Shown here in pieces: positions 1 to 8,354 of a DNA stretch of 64,000 bases. A program made the position numbers and the translations under genes. Source of the stretch: an uncultured SAR86 cluster bacterium (lineage in GTDB: Bacteria; Pseudomonadota; Gammaproteobacteria; Magnimaribacterales; D2472); the NCBI GenBank assembly GCA_902591665.1, contig CACJBO010000004.1, forward strand, positions 1 through 64,000, written 5' to 3'. Each line of letters begins with the position of its first letter. The first letter of the stretch is position 1. Below the pieces are notes generated by a model. The model searched no databases and had not been told where the DNA came from. It saw only the letters and a program-made list of their open reading frames with translations.

Positions 1-111
1 AGCAAGCGCAGAATAGGCCATAGCTTCTTCTATTTTATTGCTATTGCTTATCGATTTAAGCATCTTATCTTTTACAAGTTTTTTCACTTGAGATAAGTAT
101 TCAGGAAGCAT
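1..111 (-). CDS. ispA: Farnesyl diphosphate synthase, N-terminal fragment (runs off the left edge)
   Basis: Only the first 37 codons are inside the window. They start at ATG 111-109 on the minus strand, 7 bases after the xseB stop. The visible peptide ends in EEAMAYSALA, matching the conserved EAMRYSLLAGGKRLRP region at the N-terminus of IspA-type polyprenyl synthetases. The enzyme condenses IPP with DMAPP/GPP to give farnesyl diphosphate for quinones and undecaprenyl phosphate, the lipid carrier that the glycan locus further right would need. xseB-ispA is a very common gammaproteobacterial gene pair, which supports the call despite the short fragment. The aspartate-rich catalytic motifs lie outside the window. 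Confidence 0.8.
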   Translation of the reverse strand, partial: MLPEYLSQVKKLVKDKMLKSISNSNKIEEAMAYSALA

Positions 112-118
112 TAAAGTT

Positions 119-343
119 TTATGAATTATCTAATTCTTGTGAAGTTCCATCATCTAATAACTCTTTAACCTTTAACTCAGCATCTTCAAGTTGCTTTTGG
201 CATTCTTTGACTAGATTAATTCCTGCTTCAAATGATTTTACAGAATCTTCTAAATTAATATTTTCATCCTCAAGTTTTTTCACTATTGATTCAAGCTCTT
301 TTAATGAGGACTCAAAATCAATTTTTTTATTTGAACTAGACAT
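119..343 (-). CDS. xseB: Exodeoxyribonuclease VII small subunit
   Basis: A 74-residue protein of usual XseB length. It is mostly helical and has the family signature FESSLKELESIVKKLED near residues 10-26, followed by LEDSVKSFEAG. XseB binds the large subunit XseA to form exonuclease VII, which degrades single-stranded DNA; xseA is not in this window. It lies 16 bases after the RND permease stop and 7 bases before ispA, so the four genes from the adaptor to ispA are probably one transcript. xseB-ispA is the classical arrangement; the efflux pair directly upstream is not. Confidence 0.93.
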   Translation of the reverse strand: MSSSNKKIDFESSLKELESIVKKLEDENINLEDSVKSFEAGINLVKECQKQLEDAELKVKELLDDGTSQELDNS

Positions 344-359
344 ATCTTATTGTAATTTA

Positions 360-3300
360 TTAATTAGCTGTTTTAAAAAACTTTTTGAAATCATTTCTTA
401 AAGCATATGGCAAAGATAAAACAGCTGGAGTTAATATCAAAGTAATAAAAGTACTGAATGCCAAACCAAATACAATAGATACTGCTAGATTTGACCACCA
501 ATCTACAATTGGGCTACCAAGGGCAATATCTCTTGCAATAATGTCCAAACTAACTCCCATTGCCAAGGGCAAAAGACCAAAAATGGTTGTAAGGGATGTA
601 AGTAGGATAGGTCTTAGTCTTTGCTTGCATGCATTGATTATATGAGTTGAGTTTTCAACATGTGGAGATTCTTCTCTTAGTTTATTAAAGGTATCAATTA
701 GTACAATATTGTTATTAACTACAATCCCAGCTAGGGTAACAATCGATAATCCTGTCATTGTTGTACTAAATGGCTTTCCTGTTATTAATAAACCTAGCAA
801 GACACCAACAAAAGAAATTGTTACGGATGTAAGAATTATGAATGACTGATAAAAGCTGTTAAATTGGGTTAAAAGCATAAGTAGCATTATAAATACAGCC
901 ATAATACCTGCAGCTATCATAAAATTATTTACATCTTCAGTTTCTTCTGCCATGCCAGTAAATTTGTAAGTTACTCCTTTGCTTAAATCAGCAGACTTTA
1001 GCCATAAATCAATTTCTTCAACTTTCTCTGCAACTTTAGATTCATCTATTGTTGCTGCACCAATTTGTTGTGTAAATTTTCCATCTCTTCTATTAACAGA
1101 TTGTCTATTTTCTTTTGGCACCACTGATATAAAAGAACTCACAGGAACTAGGCCTTCAAGAGTTATTACGTTTAGATTTTGTATTCCGGTGATAGTTCTA
1201 TCAGACTGAGGGAATCTAGCTCTGATTTCTACCTCATCTCTTGAGTCATCTGGCCTATATTCACCAACCTTAAATCCATTAGTTAGCATTTGAACTAATG
1301 CACCTACATCAGCAACACTCACACCTAATTGAGCTGCTTTTTGCTTATCTACTTCAACACTCCATTCAACTGATGGATATGATTTTGATGAAGTAATATT
1401 TTTTAGGCCTTTAATATTATTTCTCATATGAGCTTCAATGATATCTGCTGCAGTATTAACATCATCTTCACTATTGCCATACAGATCTAATTCAATTGGA
1501 TTATCAAAAGATGGACCTCCTAAATCAGGAGAAATTTCTACAAATATACCTGGCATATCATTCACTGATTCACTTAAAAGCTCCATTATTTTTAACCCAG
1601 ATATTTCTCTTTCTGCAGCAGATGCAACTTCTACAAACCCACCACCAATTTTATCTGCTTCTCTATTCCACCATTCACTACCAGCTCTTAAATAAACACT
1701 ACCTAATCCTGGAACTTCTAAGAATCTTTCTTCGACTTGTTGAACAATTTCTTTTGTCTCTAATGCAGAATAATTGCCTCTAGCTTTAATAGTTACATTT
1801 GCTTCTACAGGATCAACCAGGGCAAAATAAATTGTTCCTTTTCCAAAATAGGAATAACTCATAATTATTATTAATAATACTGAAGCAACCGCTATACATG
1901 TTTCAATTGGATTCTTTACAAATTTTGCAATTCTTTTTCCATATAGTTCAGTTAATTTTTTAAATATAGAGTCTCTACCTTCGTCTTTATTGAGTGCTGA
2001 ATCCTGTTGTCCAAGATATGACCCTAAAACAGGAATCATGATCAATGAATAAATAAGGGAGCCAGCTAATACTGTAAAAACTGTTATTGGAAGATATCGC
2101 ATAAACTGACCAGTAAAACCTGGCCACAACATTACTGGTATGAAGGCAGCCATAGTAGTTCCTGTCGAAGCTACTATTGGATAAAACATCCTTTTTGATG
2201 CCATTTTATAGCCTTCTGATCTTGAAAGACCTTCTCCAATTTTTTTATCAGCATATTCAGTAATCACAATGGCTCCGTCAATTAACATCCCCATCCCAAG
2301 AAGTAACCCCATCATGACAAGGAAATTTATTTCCATACCAAGAGAAAAGAAAATTAGATAAGTAAATAAAAAACAAAAGGGTATGGATAGACCTACAAGC
2401 ATTGATACTCTAAATCCCATACTTGCAATCACGAGAACCATTATTAAAACAACTGCAGCAATAATATTTCCATTCAGCTCTTTAACCATATCAATGGAGT
2501 ACAAAGTATCATCTTGGGTAATTAATATTTCTAAATTTTCTGGAAGGGTTTTTTCATAGTCATTCAATATATCTTTTATGGCATAAGATGCATCTATTGA
2601 ATTAGCCCCGTCTCTTAGTTGAACCTCTAAAGTGACTGCATCTTGACCGTTAATTCTTGCATAGGATGTAAAATCTTTAAAAGTCCTTTTAATATCTGCA
2701 ATATCACCTAGGGTTACTATGGCATCTTTGGTAACTTTAATCGGAATAGAGTAAACATCTTGAGCAGTTTCAATAACGCTAGGCACTTCGATATTAAAAC
2801 TACCTTTACCAGTATCTTGTGTACCTCCGGGAATAATTAAATTATTGTTTGATACTGAATAATAAATATCACTTAGAGTAACCTCATAAGATTCCATTCG
2901 AGATTTATTTATTACTCCTTCAAGAACCTCTTCAGGTGCTCCAGAAAGATTGGCTTGCAATATTTCTTCAAGGCTCTCAACCTTATCTTTTAGCTCTTTT
3001 GCATAAAAGACTTTTTGTCTAATCGAACTATTGCCAATAATGCTGATATTCATTACGGGGAAACTTGCCTCTGAGTATTCAGATATTTGAGGATCTTCAG
3101 CTTCTCTTGGTAGCTCATATTTAGTTTCTTCGACAGCTTGCTTGATGTCTACCAAGGCCTCATCCATATCGTAGCCAACTTCAAATTCAAGGAATATTCT
3201 TGCAAAACTTAAAGTGCTTCTTGAGCTAATACTTTTCACTCCAGAAACTGTCATTAGTCTATTTTCAAGTGGCTTTGCTATTAATCTTGATGTATCACTA

Positions 3301-3470
3301 GGGGATGCTCCATCCAAATAAACAGAAACACTTATAAAGGGTAGTTGGACGTTAGGAGAAGCAGCAATAGATATTTCTTGTCTTGCATACGATCCGGCAA
3401 TAATGATCATAAATGCAATCATTAAAGTTGTTTTTGCTTTTGACAAAGCAAAATCTATAATTCTTGTCAT
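360..3470 (-). CDS. RND-family efflux permease (AcrB/HAE-like)
   Basis: A 1036-residue inner-membrane proton antiporter with the RND layout: an N-terminal membrane helix (about residues 10-28), a large periplasmic loop, a helix bundle near 335-490, a second periplasmic loop, and a C-terminal bundle near 860-1025. In TM4 the motif reads MLIDGAIVITE, with Asp398 followed by Gly399. AcrB has an Asp-Asp pair at this place, while CzcA/CusA-type pumps have Asp-Gly. The start overlaps the stop of the adaptor gene by 4 bases (ATGA), so the two are translationally coupled. No TolC-type outer-membrane gene is nearby. Substrate cannot be read from the sequence. Family call is firm; drug versus other substrate is open. 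Confidence 0.93.
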   Translation of the reverse strand: MTRIIDFALSKAKTTLMIAFMIIIAGSYARQEISIAASPNVQLPFISVSVYLDGASPSDTSRLIAKPLENRLMTVSGVKSISSRSTLSFARIFLEFEVGYDMDEALVDIKQAVEETKYELPREAEDPQISEYSEASFPVMNISIIGNSSIRQKVFYAKELKDKVESLEEILQANLSGAPEEVLEGVINKSRMESYEVTLSDIYYSVSNNNLIIPGGTQDTGKGSFNIEVPSVIETAQDVYSIPIKVTKDAIVTLGDIADIKRTFKDFTSYARINGQDAVTLEVQLRDGANSIDASYAIKDILNDYEKTLPENLEILITQDDTLYSIDMVKELNGNIIAAVVLIMVLVIASMGFRVSMLVGLSIPFCFLFTYLIFFSLGMEINFLVMMGLLLGMGMLIDGAIVITEYADKKIGEGLSRSEGYKMASKRMFYPIVASTGTTMAAFIPVMLWPGFTGQFMRYLPITVFTVLAGSLIYSLIMIPVLGSYLGQQDSALNKDEGRDSIFKKLTELYGKRIAKFVKNPIETCIAVASVLLIIIMSYSYFGKGTIYFALVDPVEANVTIKARGNYSALETKEIVQQVEERFLEVPGLGSVYLRAGSEWWNREADKIGGGFVEVASAAEREISGLKIMELLSESVNDMPGIFVEISPDLGGPSFDNPIELDLYGNSEDDVNTAADIIEAHMRNNIKGLKNITSSKSYPSVEWSVEVDKQKAAQLGVSVADVGALVQMLTNGFKVGEYRPDDSRDEVEIRARFPQSDRTITGIQNLNVITLEGLVPVSSFISVVPKENRQSVNRRDGKFTQQIGAATIDESKVAEKVEEIDLWLKSADLSKGVTYKFTGMAEETEDVNNFMIAAGIMAVFIMLLMLLTQFNSFYQSFIILTSVTISFVGVLLGLLITGKPFSTTMTGLSIVTLAGIVVNNNIVLIDTFNKLREESPHVENSTHIINACKQRLRPILLTSLTTIFGLLPLAMGVSLDIIARDIALGSPIVDWWSNLAVSIVFGLAFSTFITLILTPAVLSLPYALRNDFKKFFKTAN

Positions 3471-4336
3471 ATTTGGTTTGTAACCACTTGTTGACCATCT
3501 TCAACAAACCCTTGACCTTGAACAATAAGATCAAGCGAATCAGGTATATCAGTAATCCATAATCCTGATTCAGAGTCCTCTAATATTGAGACATTATGAA
3601 AAACAACAACACCATCAATAACTGATCGAACTCCAATTTTGCCGTTATCGTTAAGTATTAGAATTGATGGTGAGATTTTGTGTGCTTTTACAAATTTTGT
3701 TTTTATTATCATCTCTGCAGTAATGCCATCTCTTACCATCCCATCTTTGTTTTGAATTTGAGATTCAACTTTAAAAGTTCTTGTTGAGGTTGAAGCACTT
3801 TTTGAAACGAATGTTAAATTACCTTTAATAACCTCACCAGTAATCAAACTAATAAGAACTTCTTGACCTGTTTCAACTTTATTAATATTAAATTCTGGGA
3901 CTTCAGCAGAAAATATAATAGGGTTGAGTTGGATTATAGTTGCACAAACCTGTCCTCTTTCAAGAAAATTTCCAGGTTTTACAATTTGTTCAATGAATCC
4001 AGAAAAGGGTGCTTTAACCTCTGTTCTGTTTAACTCAACAACACCTAAGCTACAAAGAATAGAATCTTTTTCAACAAATTGTCCCTGAGTTGAGCCTATT
4101 TTTACTACCTCACCTGAGGTCTTTGCTCTTACATTAACTCTAGCTTCAGATTGTGAAGTAGCCTTTAATTTAATTGTGGGTTGATACTCAACGGCATCAC
4201 TGGTAGTTACACCCACAGCAAAGAGCTCATTTTTTAAATTTTCTGGTTCTTTTTTATCTGTTACAAAAAAACCAGATACCATCCAAAGAATTATTGGTAT
4301 GAGGATATATAAAGATATTCTTATATTCTTAGTCAT
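3467..4336 (-). CDS. RND periplasmic adaptor (HlyD/MFP family), short form without coiled-coil hairpin
   Basis: A 289-residue membrane-fusion protein, much shorter than AcrA (about 400). Residues 7-24 form an N-terminal hydrophobic signal-anchor. The two lipoyl half-motifs are at about 68-98 (VRAKTSGEVVKIG) and 105-135 (TEVKAPFSGFIEQIV). Only about seven residues lie between them, where AcrA has a long alpha-helical hairpin that reaches TolC. A beta-barrel region follows (PIIFSAEVPE, GQEVLISL). The gene is first in the minus-strand unit and couples to the permease by an ATGA overlap. It presumably links the permease to a periplasmic or outer-membrane partner in an unusual way, as hairpin-less adaptors such as Borrelia BesA must. 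Confidence 0.88.
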   Translation of the reverse strand: MTKNIRISLYILIPIILWMVSGFFVTDKKEPENLKNELFAVGVTTSDAVEYQPTIKLKATSQSEARVNVRAKTSGEVVKIGSTQGQFVEKDSILCSLGVVELNRTEVKAPFSGFIEQIVKPGNFLERGQVCATIIQLNPIIFSAEVPEFNINKVETGQEVLISLITGEVIKGNLTFVSKSASTSTRTFKVESQIQNKDGMVRDGITAEMIIKTKFVKAHKISPSILILNDNGKIGVRSVIDGVVVFHNVSILEDSESGLWITDIPDSLDLIVQGQGFVEDGQQVVTNQI

Positions 4337-4344
4337 ATTTAATT

Positions 4345-4353
4345 ATTTTATCA
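4345..4353 (-). promoter_or_regulatory. Extended -10 promoter of the RND operon
   Basis: On the minus strand the sequence reads TGATAAAAT, an extended -10 element (TG-n-TAAAAT). Only 8 bases separate it from the adaptor ATG at 4336. The expected transcription start, about 7 bases after the -10, falls at about 4338, so the mRNA would be leaderless or nearly so. No good -35 is seen. Predicted by eye. Confidence 0.4.
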
Positions 4354-4397
4354 TTTTAGTTTAGACAAAAGTGTTAAACCAATGGTTCAGTTTAATT

Positions 4398-5009
4398 CTA
4401 CACGTTGTGCTTTTTTCTGAGGCTTTCAAAAAGCTTCTTGTTCATTGGTTTATTTTCAGATCTGTTTGAGTCAGGAGTTGGAATTTTAAATTCTTTACCA
4501 TTTAATACATCTTCTTTAAGTTTATTAAAAATCTTTTTAAAAGAAGAAAACAATTCTCTACTATCTTTTTCATCTATGAAATTCCAGCCTATTTTTTTAC
4601 CTGTGAAATAAACGATTGGATGGCTCCATGAAAATTCTGCTCTCGGTGCATATGATTTTCTTGCTTCAATATATGCCTCTTCTACTGAAGGAAAACCATT
4701 ATGACTATTTATTTCAGAACAAGCCTTAAGAAAATCTGTTAGTGTTGGTAAATATGACTGAGCACCTATTACATTTTCAGTTGCTTCTGTAATTATTTCT
4801 GGAGAAAAAGACTTCAAACTCATTGCCCAAAGTTTTTTACCCTCATTTAGCCTGTCGTCAGTACCAAAGACTTTATAAAATTGATAGTGATATGCCAATT
4901 CGAGTTTAAGGAATAAATTGTCAATGCACTCAATATATTTTTCTTTATTCAAAGTTGATTTCTGACGCCCAAGAGGAGTCACCTTTTCTTGCTGAAAAGT
5001 CTTTTCCAT
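4398..5009 (-). CDS. Phage lambda P-like replication protein (candidate helicase loader)
   Basis: It resembles the lambda P/replication P family: a W...L region, then YLPTLTDFLKAC, then a proline/EAY segment (FPSVEEAYIEARKSY), WSHPIVYFTGKKIGW, and a C-terminal helical stretch ending in GKEF. Lambda P recruits and loads the replicative helicase DnaB; a similar host role is inferred here, not shown. The frame is open from ATG 5045, which would overlap the upstream gene by 101 bases. I chose ATG 5009 (203 residues) because AGGA lies 4 bases upstream of it. A TTG at 4952 would leave an 8-base overlap but has no ribosome site. It is the last gene of the DAHP synthase/DnaT-like unit. No phage structural genes are nearby. 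Confidence 0.6.
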   Translation of the reverse strand: MEKTFQQEKVTPLGRQKSTLNKEKYIECIDNLFLKLELAYHYQFYKVFGTDDRLNEGKKLWAMSLKSFSPEIITEATENVIGAQSYLPTLTDFLKACSEINSHNGFPSVEEAYIEARKSYAPRAEFSWSHPIVYFTGKKIGWNFIDEKDSRELFSSFKKIFNKLKEDVLNGKEFKIPTPDSNRSENKPMNKKLFESLRKKHNV

Positions 5010-5748
5010 ATTTTCCTGGTTCAGTATGTTTTTGATTTTCTTCATCTTTTAAATTTTGGTTATCTGATATATGTCTTCTTTTTACATGTTCAATAAATTT
5101 AGAGTTCCATGTTGTGAAAGCAGAACCATTCTCTTTCCAGTATAGTATAAATTCTCTTAAATATTTTGAAGCTGATTCTTTTGAGATATCAGATAATTCA
5201 AGGATATCATAAGCATCATTACTTGGAGACCATTCGAAGTCTATAGTATGTGGTAGTCCTTTGGTTGAACTTTGTTCCTTTGCCCATTCTCTTCTAATGT
5301 AATCTATAAAAGAAGTGTTCCAGTTATTTCGTTCTTGTCCTCTTTCTGTCCAATATAAAACAAATTCTTTTACTTTGCTTGAAATGAAAGTTTTTGGGAT
5401 TTCACCCATATTTAGAATTTCCAAAGCTTCATTGGATGGTGACCAATTTGAATCGATTTTTAATTTTTTTGTGTTATTTGCTTGGGCAGCTTTTAAATTG
5501 TAATTTTTTTTGTTTGTTATTTCTTGTGAATTTGATATCAGCTTGTAATTTAATAGTTTTTTTAGACACGCCTCAATAAGCGCATGCTCAATGAAAGGTA
5601 ATTCTTGCTTTACTAAAGTTTTAAAGAGCTCAGAATCACCGGAATAGGTGATTTTATTATGTTGGTATAGTTCAAGTATTATTGCAGCTTCGACTCCTAA
5701 GGTTTCAGCAACATCTTTTGAAAAGGAAATTCTATCAAAGTCTTTCAA
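4945..5748 (-). CDS. DnaT-like protein with two tandem DnaT ssDNA-binding domains
   Basis: A 267-residue protein. The N-terminal 75 residues look like a small winged-helix segment. Two repeats follow at about 100-160 and 168-228, each of the form W-SPSN-A--IL ... EF-LYW-E-G ... W---FI--++R. This matches the C-terminal domain of E. coli DnaT, which binds single-stranded DNA during PriA-dependent restart. The last 40 residues are polar and low-complexity and overlap the P-like gene. It starts 4 bases after the DAHP synthase stop. With the P-like partner it suggests a host primosome or helicase-loading pair. Domain identity is fairly clear; biological role is inferred. Confidence 0.7.
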   Translation of the reverse strand: MKDFDRISFSKDVAETLGVEAAIILELYQHNKITYSGDSELFKTLVKQELPFIEHALIEACLKKLLNYKLISNSQEITNKKNYNLKAAQANNTKKLKIDSNWSPSNEALEILNMGEIPKTFISSKVKEFVLYWTERGQERNNWNTSFIDYIRREWAKEQSSTKGLPHTIDFEWSPSNDAYDILELSDISKESASKYLREFILYWKENGSAFTTWNSKFIEHVKRRHISDNQNLKDEENQKHTEPGKYGKDFSARKGDSSWASEINFE

Positions 5749-5752
5749 TAGC

Positions 5753-6802
5753 CTATGAGCTCCTTCTTTTAGTCACTGCATCGCTCAAACTTTGCAGACA
5801 TGAAACAGTATCATCCCAACCAATACATGCATCAGTAATGCTCTGACCATATACAAGAGAGTCAGAAATTTTTTGATTACCCTCAACAAGGTGACTTTCT
5901 ATCATTACACCTTTGATGTTTTTATTGCCATTTGAAATTTGACTAGAGATATTTTCAATTACAGGCAGTTGTTGTTTAAATTGTTTTTGACTATTACCAT
6001 GACTAGCATCAATCATAATTGACTCATTAACTTCAGCTTCTCTAAGCGCAATTAAAGTTTCATTAATAGAATCACTATCATAATTTGGCTCTTTACCACC
6101 TCTAAGAATAATGTGAGCATCATTATTACCTGCTGTTTTTAACATAGCTATATCAGATTCTTTGGTAGCACCAAGGAAAACGTGAGAGTGATTTGCTGCT
6201 TGAATTCCATCTATAGCTGCTTTGAGACCACCATTTGTTGCATTTTTTATACCAATAGGGCAAGAAAGTCCTGATGCCAATTCTCTATGAATTTGACTTT
6301 CAGCCGTTCTAGCACCAATAGCTCCCCAAGAAATAATATCAGTAATATATTGGGGAGAAATAGGGTCAAGAAACTCTGTACCTGCAGGTAGATTTAATTT
6401 AGCTAGATCTATTAAAAGTTTCCTAGCCATCTCAACACCTTTACCAATTTTGAAGCTTTCATTGAGGTCAGGATCGTTTATAAGACCTTTCCATCCAACT
6501 GTTGTTCTGGGTTTTTCAAAATAAACCCTCATCACTATTAACAGCTCTTCTTTGAATTTAATATTTTGTTCGATTAATTTTTTTCCATATTCAATCGCAC
6601 TCTCAGGATCATGAATAGAACATGGGCCAACAACCACTAATAAGCGATCATCCTTGTCATGCAAAATTTGGCTAATTTCTTGTCTTGTTCCATATACAAG
6701 CTTAGAAATGTCATCATTTATAGGGTGCTTATTCACCAACTCATATGGAGCAGGAACTTTTTGCCTATCAATAATCCTGGTATTGTCTGTTGAATAATTC
6801 AT
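5753..6802 (-). CDS. aroG: 3-deoxy-7-phosphoheptulonate (DAHP) synthase, class I AroG/AroF/AroH type
   Basis: A 349-residue cytoplasmic enzyme joining phosphoenolpyruvate and erythrose 4-phosphate, the first step of the shikimate pathway. Typical motifs are VVVGPCSIHDP (near 57-67), MRVYFEKPRTTVGWKG, SWGAIGARTAESQIHRE, IILRGGKEPNYDS, DASHGNSQKQ and ESHLVEGNQ, with full family length. Which feedback type it is (Phe, Tyr or Trp sensitive) cannot be settled by eye, so the symbol stands for the family. It is the first gene of a minus-strand unit carrying the DnaT-like and P-like genes. A second aromatic amino acid block (pheA, tyrA, aroA) lies at 18-22 kb on the other strand. Confidence 0.93.
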   Translation of the reverse strand: MNYSTDNTRIIDRQKVPAPYELVNKHPINDDISKLVYGTRQEISQILHDKDDRLLVVVGPCSIHDPESAIEYGKKLIEQNIKFKEELLIVMRVYFEKPRTTVGWKGLINDPDLNESFKIGKGVEMARKLLIDLAKLNLPAGTEFLDPISPQYITDIISWGAIGARTAESQIHRELASGLSCPIGIKNATNGGLKAAIDGIQAANHSHVFLGATKESDIAMLKTAGNNDAHIILRGGKEPNYDSDSINETLIALREAEVNESIMIDASHGNSQKQFKQQLPVIENISSQISNGNKNIKGVMIESHLVEGNQKISDSLVYGQSITDACIGWDDTVSCLQSLSDAVTKRRSS

Positions 6803-6942
6803 TTTTAATTATTTTTTCTTAATTGCGCATTAATATTAAATGAATGAAATAAAATTAGTAGAGGTTATATGAATTTTTGTATAAGAATAATTTTTTCATC
6901 ATTTTCTCTAGAAAATTAAAAAAAGTTAAAAGACACAATATG

Positions 6943-6980
6943 TTGTATTAATAAGCTCTAAACCTTACACTATGTAGTGT
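6943..6980 (+). promoter_or_regulatory. Putative scpA promoter with overlapping palindrome
   Basis: TTGTAT (6943-6948), a 17-base spacer and TACACT (6966-6971) form a weak sigma70-like promoter. Overlapping its -10 and expected start is the inverted repeat ACACTA-TG-TAGTGT (6967-6980), which could be an operator. The ATG is at 6986, so the leader would be only about 8 bases. The rest of the 183-base divergent region to aroG is very AT-rich with no other clear signal. Confidence 0.3.
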
Positions 6981-6985
6981 TTATC

Positions 6986-7780
6986 ATGCAAAATAACACT
7001 CAAACACAGTTAGAGTTTCCAACCGTAATGGGTCAGCCATACGAGACTATTCCTGACGATCTTTTTATACCGCCAAATGCATTAGAACTTTGTCTAGAAA
7101 CTTTTTCTGGACCAATGGATTTATTGCTATATTTAATAAAGAAAGAAAATATTAATATTCTTGATTTAGATGTATCTAAAATCACTGATCAATATATTGA
7201 ATATATAGACTTGATGGATGCTTTGCAGTTTGAGCTAGCTGCTGAATATTTAGTAATGGCAGCAACATTAGCTGAAATTAAATCAAGAATGATGTTGCCT
7301 CAAGATGTGCATGAAGAAGAGGAAGATGATCCTAAGTCCGCTCTTATAAAAAGACTTCAAGAATATCAAAGGTATAAGACTGTCTCAGAAAAAATAGCAA
7401 TTCTACCAAGAGTTGATAGAGATTTTTTTCTTGCGTCGACTTCTCTTCCGAAAATCGAAGTAGAAAAAAAAGATATACAAATTACCAAAGATGAACTTGT
7501 TGCTATTTTTCATGAAGTTAAAAATAGGCCTGACTTAAAATCTAATCACCAAATAGACTTTGAAGAACTATCAACTCAAGAGAGAATACAGATTATTCTT
7601 GAGATACTTTCAAAAAGAAATGTTATTAGTTTTTCTAAAACTCTTAGAAAAACTGAAGGCAGGCAAGGGGTGGTAGTGACCTTCCTCGCATCTTTAGAAC
7701 TAGCCAAAGATGGGCATCTTGAATTAATACAAAACGAAACTGAAGAGATTTTTTTAAAATCAAAAGGAGCGATAAGTTGA
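6986..7780 (+). CDS. scpA: Segregation and condensation protein A (kleisin)
   Basis: A 264-residue kleisin that bridges the SMC heads in the bacterial condensin complex. The signature SGPMDLLLYLIKKENINILD near residues 36-55 is typical, followed by ITDQYIEYI, LAAEYLVMAATLAEIKSRMMLP and an acidic linker, then a C-terminal winged-helix region (RIQIILEILSKRN). The frame also allows a GTG at 6977, but that lies inside the palindrome and the predicted promoter start, so ATG 6986 is preferred. It overlaps scpB by 4 bases. scpA-scpB-rluB is a common gammaproteobacterial order. Confidence 0.93.
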   Translation: MQNNTQTQLEFPTVMGQPYETIPDDLFIPPNALELCLETFSGPMDLLLYLIKKENINILDLDVSKITDQYIEYIDLMDALQFELAAEYLVMAATLAEIKSRMMLPQDVHEEEEDDPKSALIKRLQEYQRYKTVSEKIAILPRVDRDFFLASTSLPKIEVEKKDIQITKDELVAIFHEVKNRPDLKSNHQIDFEELSTQERIQIILEILSKRNVISFSKTLRKTEGRQGVVVTFLASLELAKDGHLELIQNETEEIFLKSKGAIS

Positions 7781-8346
7781 ACATTAAAATGATTAATACT
7801 GTTGAAGCCTTATTATTTGGCTCTGGAAGACCCTTAAGAATATCTGAAATTAGAAGCTTGCTAGAATTTGATGGCGTTACAGCCGAGCTATCTGAGATAA
7901 AACAGTGTCTTAATGAGTTAGAAACTAGATATATAGATTCATCTCTTGAGGTTGTTGAAATAGCTTCAGGATATAGACTTCAAATAAAGCAAGAGTTTAG
8001 TCCTGCGTTATCATATCTTTGGAATGAACGTGCTCCAAGAATTTCAAAAGCATTAATGGAAACAATTTCGATTATCGCTTACAAGCAACCTGTAACTCGC
8101 GGCGATATTGAAGACATTAGAGGAGTGAGTGTCAGCACCCAAAGCATCAGATCTCTTCTTGAGAGGAATTGGATTAAAGTGTCAGGATTTAAAGATGCGC
8201 CTGGTAGACCAGCATTGTATTCGACTACTAAAGAGTTCTTAGACGACTTAAATTTAAAAAGATTATCTGATTTACCCGAGTTGCCTGATCCTGTAGATAA
8301 TATTGTTCAGGATGAGGATCATCAGACTATACCTCAAGCGGTATAA
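7777..8346 (+). CDS. scpB: Segregation and condensation protein B
   Basis: A 189-residue protein with two winged-helix domains that dimerises and binds ScpA within SMC-ScpAB. Typical segments are VEALLFGSGRPLRISEI near the N-terminus, RISKALMETISIIAYKQP (about 88-105), TRGDIEDIRGV and a GRPALYSTTKEFLD C-terminal wing. The start is TTG 7777 inside the scpA stop: AAAGGAG at 7764-7769 is 7 bases upstream of it, whereas the next ATG (7789) would be 19 bases away. The short acidic tail after residue 165 is of a kind often seen in the family. Confidence 0.93.
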   Translation: MNIKMINTVEALLFGSGRPLRISEIRSLLEFDGVTAELSEIKQCLNELETRYIDSSLEVVEIASGYRLQIKQEFSPALSYLWNERAPRISKALMETISIIAYKQPVTRGDIEDIRGVSVSTQSIRSLLERNWIKVSGFKDAPGRPALYSTTKEFLDDLNLKRLSDLPELPDPVDNIVQDEDHQTIPQAV

Positions 8347-8354
8347 AATCTTTA

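Noticed and set aside
1496..1783. Opposite-strand open frames inside the RND permease and similar frames inside gyrA, aroG and others
   Set aside because: They are shadows of strong coding sequence on the other strand, have low-complexity translations, and no recognisable domains or ribosome sites.
4374..4395. TTAAAC/GTTTAA inverted repeat between the RND adaptor and the P-like gene
   Set aside because: Weak stem with a ten-base loop and no T run on the transcribed strand; not a convincing terminator.
4398..5748. Prophage remnant explanation for the DnaT-like and P-like genes
   Set aside because: No integrase, structural or lysis genes, no att-like repeats, and both sides are ordinary core genes in the same unit with a DAHP synthase.
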